A stretch of 64,000 nucleotides of DNA from Tolypeutes matacus (lineage: Eukaryota > Chordata > Mammalia > Cingulata > Chlamyphoridae), in NCBI GenBank assembly GCA_026826555.1, contig JAKSZT010054396.1:15016569-15080568 (forward strand). The letters run 5' to 3'. The translations under genes and the position numbers were made by a program. This document shows, in pieces, positions 56,160-64,000 of this stretch; the stretch's first letter is position 1; the number at the start of each line of letters is the position of its first letter. The notes beneath the pieces were generated by a model that saw nothing but the letters and a program-made list of their open reading frames with translations, was not told where the DNA came from and searched no databases.

Positions 56160-56330
56160 GTAATTCTCAAAGTGTGGTCTGTGCACCAGTACCGTCAGCA
56201 TCACCTGGATGCTTGTTAGAAATGCATTCTCAGGCCCCACCTTGGAACCACTGCATCGGAAACTCTAGGTGTTTTAACAAGTCCTCTAGATGATTCCGAA
56301 GCACACTAAAATTAGAGAACCACGGCCTGT
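56160..56330. repeat. MER5/MER20-like hAT remnant
   Basis: TCTCAAAGTGTGGTCTGTGC, AGCATCACCTGGATGCTTGT and ATGATTCCGAAGCACAC. Confidence 0.8.
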
Positions 56331-57153
56331 GACAACAGGCAACCTTTTGCTGGGGAGATGTGTCTGAAGTCCTGATGCATGGGCTTACACCACCTACAGG
56401 TAAGCTGTTCTGATGCTCGTGGGAGCCGGTACCCAGAATCAGACGTGTGCTCACATACATACACATAGGGGCCTCAGAGGAGCCCACATGCTGGGGCCTT
56501 GGGGTCCCAGTGGGTAAGGTAGGCACCCCGATGAGGCAGGCTCCATTGAAGTGGGGAGGGATAGGAAAGGACTATTCTCACCAGGTGACATCCTGTGCCC
56601 CCAAATTCCTTTGCTCCTTGTCCCTTCTGAGGTTCCCTGAGCAGTCCCTTGGTGGCCAGAGAGGCTCAGTAGCTACCAAACTCAGACAAGTCACCCCCAG
56701 TTGGCTGCGTGTGCGTAAGAGAGTTTGGGGTATGTGCTAAGACCAGCAAAGTTCTTTCCCTGCATGGGCGGGCCAGAGCCGGGGCCAAGGCCAGGGGAAT
56801 TTGGGGGATCAGAAAACAAGACTTAGGCAAGAGCACACCATCTCCTGAGCCATGGACTGCTGCCCAGAGTGTAGAATTCCCCAGGGCCCCTTCCCAAGCT
56901 GCTCCCAGTGCCCACCCCACCTCCCCATCCCATTACTCTGCCCTGGTCCGTGGAGCCCCAGGCAGATGCCCACCTGGCCCATCCCCGGCCCTTCAGCATT
57001 TCCCCCTAAGGATCTGAAAGTGAAACCCAGGCCTCTGTGAGCTTCAGGGGAAAGTCGGGAGTGGTGGGGGGAGGCAGAGCTTCCTGGTGCTCAGATCTGG
57101 TTTCGCTGCCGCGTCCCGTGGCTTACTGCCACAGACTGAGCCACCAGCTGTAC

Positions 57154-57160
57154 TATATAA
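57154..57160 (+). promoter_or_regulatory. CILP: CILP TATA box
   Basis: TATATAA about 76 bp upstream of the exon 1 donor, in the context GCTGTACTATATAAGGCCCG. It predicts a transcription start near 57184. A focused TATA promoter suits a tissue-restricted extracellular-matrix gene. Confidence 0.75.
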
Positions 57161-57183
57161 GGCCCGGAGGCTGGACTGCTGAA

Positions 57184-57230
57184 GAAGCGAAGACTTGGAC
57201 CCCCAGCTGAGGAGTCCTGCCCAGGACGCA
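57184..57230 (+). other. CILP: CILP exon 1, non-coding (start inferred)
   Basis: Ends at the strong donor GGACGCA|GTGAGT (57231). Contains no ATG. The start is inferred from the TATA spacing. It splices to the acceptor at 58756 by position and by analogy with the CILP gene layout; no transcript evidence is available here. Confidence 0.65.
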
Positions 57231-58756
57231 GTGAGTTCCCCTCGGCCCATCCGGAGCCCCATTGCCCTGCCCAGCTATTCCTGCCCTCCCCTGCCCACCC
57301 CTATTCTCCCTTTTCCAGCTGACCCTCCCACAGAGAAGACTCCCCTTTCTGCTTTGAAGCTCTCTCTTTTCTCCCATTAGCCCAAAGTCCTGTAGCCCTC
57401 ACCTGAGCTCAGGGACCCCAGAAGGTCCCAATTAGAATCTCTGTACCTCTGGTCACCCCTGCTTTTTCCCTGTGGTGAGTCAGTCTGCTTTGCCCAAGAG
57501 TTCTGAGGAGCGTGGGATGGAGAACCTAACCATCGGGGATGTGCTGAGGAAATGGCTGGGATGATGACAGAAACCTTTGTGGGCTGCCAGATGGGAAATG
57601 GTTTTTCCAAAGTGCCTCAGGCCACCTCAGCCTCTCAGACAGCCCCAGAGCAGGGTTAGACTGAATGTTGTGCAGGCCCCCAGCCCGTTTGCCTCCCTGC
57701 TCAGTGCCCGGTCTCCTGGGGTAAGACTCACAATAGCTGGAGAACTTGGGAGCCTCCCTGTGCCTCTATTCCTTCGTCTCAGCAACAGGTGGTGGTGGGG
57801 TTAGTGGGTTTATAGTTAGATGGTCTGCAATGTGGGATTGGTTTGTTCTTCCCCTGGGATCAGGGGGTCCCTGAAATCCCAATGGTCTGGAATCTTTTTT
57901 CCAGAAAGGAAGGCTCCCCTGTTTCCCACCCTGGACTTTGGAGGTTGAAGGGAATCTCCAGGAACTGGTCAGATTCTGGGGTTTGCCCAAGCTCTGGCAA
58001 GAGCTAAGAATGCCCTGCTGAGCTTGGGGTCTGGGCTATGCCGCATGGTTACTAGCCCTTATTGTCAGGCCTACTTTCCTATTCCAGCTCCTGCAGCCCC
58101 CAACCCACACTCAGCAATTATTGGAGAGCCTGGACCCTCACAGTGCATCTGCTCTGCTTCCCCTCAGCTGGCTCCTGGCTGTGTAACTCTCAACCAGGCC
58201 CCAACACAAAAGGCCAGAAATGGGTTCCAGCTGCGACCCGTGCACATCTGGAAATGTGTTCGTGGAGGTGGTATGTCTGAGGCATGCGCAACCTCCAGCT
58301 TGTTGGCCCTGTGAGGGGTCATGGTAGTGGAGACTGGGACTACATAATCTTAATACGCAGTCCCATTGTGCCAAAATGTGAGCCCACAAAAGTGTAGGAA
58401 AACAATTACCCCCAGTCCTCGGTCTTGGAAGTGGTTAATGAGTCACCCAGAGGCTGCTGGGAGGGAACCCTGGCCCCTCCTCGTTGGCAAGGGGCCTCCT
58501 CACCCCTACTCTCCCTCCTGTTCTGCCTTGATGTGGAGCCCTGGAGCCTGGACCCCAGAGGAGTCTGCCTCATTTGAACTCAGATTCAGAGCTTCTGCAC
58601 CTCCCAAGCTGCCCCGTTTCACCACTCGGGAGGAGTCACCTCCCACAAGATTTCATTCTTTCACCTTTCTATCCCTGACAGGTTAAGAAATATTTGAGCT
58701 TGGGCCATAAGAGGTGACTCTGAATGTGGAACCTGACAAGCTTTGTTTCTTTGCAG
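57231..58756 (+). other. CILP intron 1
   Basis: Unique sequence without recognised repeats; often where short 5'-proximal enhancers lie, but none is identified. Confidence 0.65.
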
Positions 58757-58865
58757 GTCGCTGGATCTGAGAAACTTCCCAAGTGACCACATTCCAGGGA
58801 CAAGCCAACTCTGTGAAGCACCCTCACCCATCTCTTGCCACATTCCCCACAGGACCTGGGGAAAG
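58757..58865 (+). other. CILP: CILP 5'UTR in exon 2
   Basis: After the acceptor CTTTGCAG| the sequence is non-coding up to the ATG at 58866. Consistent with a short leader of about 150 nt in total. Confidence 0.75.
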
Positions 58866-58926
58866 ATGATGGGGTCCAAGGCCTGGATGTTCCCCCTCCT
58901 TGTCCTGGAGGTCACCTCTGTGTTGG
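58866..58926 (+). CDS. CILP: CILP coding exon 2 (start codon and signal peptide)
   Basis: 61 coding bases, 20 codons plus one base, ending TTG G|GTACAG. The peptide MMGSKAWMFPLLVLEVTSVL is a typical secretory signal peptide and closely matches the start of human CILP1 as I recall it (MVGTKAWVFSFLVLEVTSVL). Two ATGs are adjacent; the first is chosen because it aligns with the family start and has A at -3. CILP1 is a secreted cartilage matrix glycoprotein of about 1180 residues that binds TGF-beta and modulates IGF-1 signalling. Confidence 0.93.
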
Positions 58927-59615
58927 GTACAGGCTAAGTATCTGCTAGCTCCAAATCTTCCACTTGTATGGTGAAGTCATGTCTAGTCTGGGGCCCAGCT
59001 ATGCATTTACCTTCAGCTACAACAATGGCCTTAAAGCCTGGGGCTGGTTTATGGATTTATTCATAATTTATACTCTGCTTGTTTTCCCAAAGAATTTGAG
59101 ATAGTTCTTGCTATTAAAACTCACAGAACAGAAACTTTTCAAGGAGAAGAGGGATGAGTCATCATCATTCAGAGGGAAGGAAAAAAGATTAAAGGGTTAC
59201 TGCCCCTGTGTACTAAATTTAGTTCTGAGCTTCCTGGCAGCCTAAGCAAAAAGGAGAATCACAAGGGATCATTGAGTTCTCAGAAGCAAGTATGAGTTTG
59301 GTCTGTTTTTAGTTTCATGGGCATTCTTCTGACCTAAAACTCAATTTCATTTAGGTCCTACAGCTAAATTTCACAGAGGCACCAGAGCAGATCAGTCATA
59401 CAAAAGGACAGCTGGTCTCCTTGCCCTGTCGCCCTATCCTCTGGTAACACTGAGCTCTAAAAGGAAGAGGTGGAGAGAATGTGCCTGGTGGAACTGCTGA
59501 CTCCCTTAGGCATCTAAACATCAGAGCTCCCAGCACTACCCTGCACATTCTCTCCCACCTCCCCTTCCTCTCCTGATTTCTAACCACATACTCAGGTAAA
59601 GCAAATTGCTCAACA

Positions 59616-59617
<2 letters not shown>

Positions 59618-59647
<30 letters not shown>

Positions 59648-59649
59648 TT
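59618..59649. repeat. (TC)n microsatellite
   Basis: CTCTCTCTCTTTCTCTCTCT and onward. Confidence 0.95.
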
Positions 59650-60036
59650 TTTAAAGATTTATATTTATTTCTCCTCCTCCCTCATTGTTTGTGCTTGCTG
59701 TCTGCTCTCTGTGCCTGTTTGTTGTGTGCTCATCATCTTTTTTTTTTTTTCTTTAAGGAGGCACTGGGGGGAAGCGGCTGTGGCTCAATCGGTGGGGCTC
59801 CCATTTGCCATGTGGGAGGCCCCGGGTTCGGTTCCCGGGGCCTCCTGGTGGGGGCGGGCCCACCCCCACCCGCACGGCGTGGTTGGCTGACCCAGTGAGC
59901 ACGGGCAGCAAGGGGGGGGATAGATGAATAAATAAATAAAATCATAAAAAAAAAAAAAAAAAAAAAAAAAGGAGGCACTGGGAACTGAACCCGGGACCTC
60001 TCATGCTCCCAATCACTTGAGCCACCTCAGCTCCCT
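59650..60036 (-). mobile_element. DAS-type SINE split by a second SINE
   Basis: The reverse SINE tail (59650-59754) and head (59983-60036: GAACTGAACCCGGGACCTCT, GAGCCACCTCAGCTCCC) are separated by the insertion at 59769-59968. Confidence 0.88.
59769..59968 (+). mobile_element. DAS-type SINE, long form, inserted in another SINE
   Basis: Plus-strand head, GC-rich body, (AAAT)n and a poly(A) of about 26. The host sequence AAGGAGGCACTGGG is duplicated at 59755-59768 and 59969-59982 as the TSD. Confidence 0.93.
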
Positions 60037-60559
60037 CAAGACCCTCTTTTAAAGCTGCAGGCACTGCAGGCTTTGTGACCACAGATGCAGGAACAAAGCC
60101 TGTCTCAGTGTCTTGTCAAACCTGTGGGTACCCACCACCTGCTTTTCTCTTTCCATCCTGACAGCTGCTGTTTGTGAAGATGATTAACATTCAACCATCT
60201 AAGGGGAAATCAGATTAGTCTGATTAAAGGAGCTCCTATCACCCCAATTAAGCAACACAGAGAATTCTGATTTGGCTCCCCACATGAGAGTTAATTGCCT
60301 TTCAAAGCTTTTGCAGCCCTCTGGCTCCCTTTCCTCCTTTCCTGCTTCCCCTTCTGGAGCCCCCAACCCAGCCTCAGGTGAGGTACGCTAGAAGCTGCAT
60401 GTGACCTGAGGACCCTGGACCCATCCTCAGGCAGACTCCACCATTCAAGGGTCAGAAAACTGAGGACCACTGCCCCAATGAGGCCACATGAGTCATTTAT
60501 GGGAGGGTAAAAGCCAAGCTTGTACCAGGCATTGAGCTGAAAGGTCTTACAATTATTTA

Positions 60560-61190
60560 GCATAAATTATATGCTAGGCATTATTCTAAGTGGATTTTAT
60601 GAATGAGCTCATTTAATCCAGACAGTCCTCTGAGGAAGGAGCTATTGTTATCTTCATGATGAGGGAACAGGCAGGAAGATGGGTAAGTAGCTTGCCCAGG
60701 GGCACACAGTTAAGGAGTGGCAGAGCCTGCGGAGCTCTGGCTCTCAATCTGTACAGTGTGCTTCAGAGATGTTTACTTGAGTCACCTCATGGAATCCTCA
60801 CACCAACAGAGCTGCTTTGTGAGGTGAGAATTAATATCTCTATTTCACAGATGAGGAAAATAAGGCTCTGTTTTGCCAAGAAGGGCGGGCCCCAAAGCAG
60901 GAGCCCTAGCCCACTGGTTGCTCAGTAGCATCCTATGAACTATTTCTAGAACAAGAGTGAAAGGAGAACTACAATAACTGAGCATGCACTAGATGCAGGC
61001 CTCTCTGCACCTATTATAACCCTGAATATGTACCATGGCCCTATGATGTACTGATTATTAGTGCATCCCCATTTTATGGGGAAAAGATTGAGAGGAATAA
61101 AGCTATTCTGAGGTTGTACAGGCAGTAGGTGGCAAAGTAGAGATCTGAACTCACATCAGCGCTCATGCCCTATCCACCCCATCACACTGC
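60560..61190 (-). repeat. Three MIR-like copies in CILP intron 2
   Basis: Reverse MIR wording recurs: AATGAGCTCATTTAATCCAG (60602) with CTTGCCCAGGGGCACACAG; CACAGATGAGGAAAATAAGG (60846); GTACAGGCAGTAGGTGGCAA (61117). Confidence 0.7.
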
Positions 61191-61288
61191 TTCTCCGCAT
61201 CCAGAGAGGCTGGTAGCAGGACCCTACTGAGCCCCTGCCAGTTATAGGTCAGGCTTCTCACGCAGCTTCTTCTCCTCCTGGCCCTCAG

Positions 61289-61381
61289 GGAGGCAAATGA
61301 TGCTTTCCCAGTCGGTGAGAAGAGTCCAGCCTGGGAAGAGGACCCCTGGCATCATCGCCAAGCCTGCTGACCCCCTGGAGA
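61289..61381 (+). CDS. CILP: CILP coding exon 3
   Basis: 93 bp, entering at phase 1 and leaving at phase 1 (GAG A|GTGAGT). Acceptor TGGCCCTCAG|. With the G from exon 2 it begins Gly-Arg-Gln and continues MMLSQSVRRVQPGKR, then IIAKPADPLE, matching the short linker between signal peptide and WxxW domain in CILP1. Ser completes across the junction with exon 4 (A|GT). The basic SVRRVQPGKR stretch is characteristic of this region. Confidence 0.93.
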
Positions 61382-62434
61382 GTGAGTTGTGGCTGGAGCA
61401 GGGGTGGGGGTGGGGGTGGGGAGAGAGGTCTTTACTGAGCTTGCTAAGAGAATTTCTGAAGCCAGGGTGAAATGTCGGAGTCCCGTGGAAAGCACTTTTA
61501 CAAGGCATTTGGACTTCCTCTCCGTCCAGGCAGAGGGACCTAGTATACAGGACAGCTCAGAATCATGAAGCTGCCTGACATAGCCCAAGAGTGCTGCAGC
61601 GCCTGCTGTGCCCAGAGCACAGGTTGGTGGGGAGAGACGGCGAGATGAGGATGAAGAGACAGCCGGGGCCAGTTCATCAGCACCTTGAATGCCTGGGGTC
61701 TTAGTTTCCCAGGGTGGCCGTGCCAAAGTATCACTAACTGGGTGGCTGAACACAACAGAACAGTTCTGGAGGCTAGAAGTCTGAAATCAAGGTGTCGGCA
61801 GGGCCAGGCTCCCTCTGAGGTCTGTGCGGAAGGATCTGTTCCATGCCCCTCTCCTGGCTTCCCATGGTGGCAAGCTGGCAATCCACGGTGTCCTCCCTCA
61901 TCTGTCCTTGCCCCTCCTCTTCTTAGGACACAAGTCATGTTGGATTAAGGGCCCTCCCTACTGCAGTGTGTCCTCATTTCAACTTGCCTAATTCCATCTG
62001 TAACAAACTCACATTCTGAGGGACTGGGGATTAGGATTTCAACATATCTTCTGGGGGGACACAACTCAACCCCTAACACCTGGCTAAGGGATGTTTAAGC
62101 TGGGGAGTGGTATGGAGAGAGCTCATCCTGACTGCAGGGTGGTGGGGAGGAGAGGGGCCAAGGGGCGCCTCAAAGTCGAGAGACTGGTCTGGAAATTGCT
62201 GACGTGGTACAACCAGGACTGATGGGAACTGGAATGCGGGCCTTGCAGTGCGGGTTGCAGAAGGGTTAAGAGATGGGAGAGATGCTGGAGGGAGATGTGG
62301 CAGGGCCTGAGACCAGTTGGGGGTGGGTGAGAAGTATCAGGGAAGACTCCCAAGTATTAAGCAGGGAAGGGGAACTGGAGGTCACCCAGGGCTACAGGGC
62401 GTAGCTCCACCCCAAGCTGACTCTGGTCTCTCAG
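61382..62434 (+). other. CILP intron 3
   Basis: Mostly a reverse MaLR-like LTR (61697-62085) with unique sequence either side; a short GGGGGT repeat at 61402-61421. Confidence 0.75.
61697..62085 (-). mobile_element. MaLR-like LTR in CILP intron 3
   Basis: TTAGTTTCCCAGGGTGGCCG at the left end, GGAGGCTAGAAGTCTGAAAT inside and TGGGGGGACACAACTCAACC at the right. Confidence 0.75.
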
Positions 62435-62704
62435 GTCCTGGAGAGTGGACGACATGGTTCAACATTGACCACCCAGGCGGGAAGGGTGACTATGAGCGTC
62501 TGGATGCCATTCGCTTCTACTATGGGGACCGCGTGTGTGCCCAGCCCCTGCGGCTAGAGGCTCGGACCACGGACTGGACGCCCGCAGGCAGCACTGGCCA
62601 GGTGGTCCACGGCAGCCCACGTGAGGGCTTCTGGTGCATCAACAGGGAGCAGAAGACTGGCCGGAATTGCTCTAACTACACCGTGCGCTTCCTCTGCCCA
62701 CCAG
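62435..62704 (+). CDS. CILP: CILP coding exon 4 (WxxW domain)
   Basis: 270 bp, phase 1 in and out, between GGTCTCTCAG| and CCACCAG|GTGAGC. It opens PGEWTTWFNIDHPGGKGDYE, carrying the W-x-x-W motif that names the mucin/CILP WxxW domain. It continues with RLDAIRFYYGDRVCAQPLRL, GSTGQVVHGSPREGFWCINR and NCSNYTVRFLCPP. Cys residues in DRVC, FWC, NCS and LCPP fit the conserved disulfides; NCS and NYT are overlapping N-glycosylation sequons. The exon for the thrombospondin type 1 repeat must lie to the right of the window. Confidence 0.97.
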
Positions 62705-62894
62705 GTGAGCCTGAACAGCAACCTCTAATCCCCGCCTCCCACCAGCACAGGGGCAGGCCAGGACCTGCCTCTGGCCATGGGAACTCCAGCGGTCACACAG
62801 ACTTCAACTCTCTGACAATAACCCATTTGTGTCAGCACCACAGTCTTCCCAGTAGTGCTCCCTAATGATGGGCGCCCTCCATTCAACTCATTTT

Positions 62895-63345
62895 ATTGAA
62901 TGTGTGTGGCACGGTAGTTAAGACCACAGTCTTTGGAGTAGGGCTGCTTCGGTTGGGATCCTGGGTCTACCATATGAACAGTGTTTCTTAGGCAAATTTT
63001 CTCCAGCTCTCTGAGCCTTAGGTTTCTTACATGTAGAACAGAGGTAATATTAGTAAATCTTGGTTTGTTTGTTTTTTAAATGAGGATTAACTGAAATAAT
63101 GAATGTAGAGTGTAGAGGGGGTAACCCAGGATAAACATTCACTAAGAGTGAATAGCTATTATAGTACCAGTGTCAGACACTGTGCTAGTTATCTATATTA
63201 GTCTATACAGCAATCTTTGAGGAATCTTCCATTTTGACCAGTTAAGAAGGTTCATAGAGGTTAGGTAAATTCTCACCATTACACAGCTGATAAGTAAATA
63301 AGTAAAGAGCTGGGATTTGAAACCATGTCTGTGTTTGCAGAGTTC
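62895..63345. repeat. MIR copies, one forward and one reverse
   Basis: Forward at about 62900-63165 (GGCACGGTAGTTAAGACCAC, GCTCTCTGAGCCTTAGGTTT); reverse at about 63170-63345 (ATTACACAGCTGATAAGTAA). Confidence 0.75.
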
Positions 63346-63350
63346 ATGCC

Positions 63351-63578
63351 TTTTTTTTTTTTTTGAGGTACCGGGGCCCAGGGATTGAACCCAGGACCTC
63401 ATAAGTAGAAAGCTGGTGCTCAACCACTGAGCCACATCGGCTCCCCTGAGTTGGTTTTTTTCATTTGTTTGCTTGGCTTTTTGTTTGTTTGTTTGTTTTT
63501 AGGAGGCATCGGGAATTGAACCTGGGACCTCTCATGTGGGAAGCAGGCACTCAACTGCTTGAGCCACATCTGGCCCCC
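63351..63578 (-). mobile_element. DAS-type dimeric SINE
   Basis: Reverse heads at about 63365-63445 and 63503-63578 with a TTTG-rich linker, matching the 15454-15669 layout. Confidence 0.92.
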
Positions 63579-63586
63579 TCATGCTC

Positions 63587-63890
63587 TTTTTTTTTTTTCT
63601 TTTTTTCTTTTTTCTTTATCCCCCCTTACCCCAGATGGTTCTCTCATCTGTCTGCTCATTGTTTACTTGCCTTCTCCAGAAGGCACTGGGAACTGAACCC
63701 GGGACCTCTCACATGAGAGACTAGTGCCTAATGGCTTGAGCACATCCACCTCGGGCTGCAGTGTCTGCTGGCTTGTGGCATCTGCTTGTTGTGGCAGGGG
63801 TGGCATCTGCTCTTCTTTTAGGAAGCACCAGGACCGAACCCAGGAACGCCCATGTGGTAGGCAGGCTGGTTGAGCCACACCTGCTTCCCC
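63587..63890 (-). mobile_element. Composite two-headed DAS-type SINE
   Basis: T/C tail 63587-63650, head at about 63680-63750, CTTGTGGCATCTGCTTGTTG linker, second head 63820-63890. Same design as 24050-24376. Shares the TCATGC(TC)T target repeat with the neighbouring SINE. Confidence 0.88.
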
Positions 63891-64000
63891 CTCATGCTCT
63901 TTTGATCCCCCCACATGGGACACTAGAGATATTGGGGGAGCCACCTGCAGACCTACCCACTTCTTAGAGGCACATTCCCTTCTCCTATGGATTCCACCAG

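Larger units (their letters stand above)
58927..61288 (+). other. CILP intron 2
   Basis: Contains a (TC)n tract, the nested SINE pair at 59650-60036 and three reverse MIR-like pieces between about 60560 and 61190. Confidence 0.8.
62705..64000 (+). other. CILP intron 4 (partial)
   Basis: Runs to the window edge. Contains MIR copies and two back-to-back DAS SINEs; no further exon seen. Confidence 0.8.

Noticed and set aside
18911..57183. Possible additional protein-coding gene between PARP16 and CILP
   Set aside because: No run of exon-like frames with paired splice sites or recognisable protein text was found; long frames are explained by repeats or GC-rich chance.
62317..62865. 182-codon open frame read as one exon
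   Set aside because: Only 62435-62704 is coding (CILP exon 4); the rest is read-through of introns beyond good splice sites.

Overview
This is mammalian nuclear DNA, almost certainly from a xenarthran and most likely an armadillo. The decisive sign is the abundance of tRNA-derived SINEs of the DAS type. Each has an A-box/B-box tRNA-like head ending in a GGTTCGA-type B box and a tail, on both strands, about 20 copies, many with clean target-site duplications (TSDs). L1, MIR, L2, MaLR-type LTR and MER5-like hAT remnants fill most of the rest. There is no bacterial, plasmid or viral gene organisation.

Two protein-coding genes are present, both on the + strand and both incomplete. (1) PARP16, an ER-anchored mono-ADP-ribosyltransferase, occupies about 1-18910. 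Exon 1 lies upstream of the window. Five coding exons are here (7597-7734, 10867-11073, 14179-14350, 15854-15995, 17340-17475), with matching splice phases, a normal stop and a 3'UTR that carries a SINE. (2) CILP (cartilage intermediate layer protein 1) begins with a TATA box at 57154. It continues with a short non-coding exon 1, exon 2 with the ATG at 58866 and the signal peptide, exon 3, and exon 4 encoding the WxxW domain (ends 62704). It then runs off the right edge. From general knowledge the two genes are neighbours in the same orientation at human 15q22.31, so synteny is conserved.

Layout: 1-4077, PARP16 intron 1 with a 4-kb L1 on the minus strand that is itself interrupted by three insertions at one target site. 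4078-18910, the rest of PARP16 with scattered MIR, MER5-like and DAS copies. 18911-57183, about 38 kb of intergenic DNA, mostly layered retroelements: L1 3' ends, an L1 inside L2-like sequence, three ERV-like LTRs, MaLR LTRs and long composite SINEs. 57184-64000, the 5' third of CILP, whose introns carry nested SINEs.

I found no convincing new gene or system. What stands out is the retrotransposition record: repeated insertion at the same sites with reused TSDs, a 3'-truncated L1 without poly(A) flanked by 12-bp repeats, a polyadenylated L1 5'UTR fragment moved as a unit, and an LTR U5 scrap embedded in an L1.
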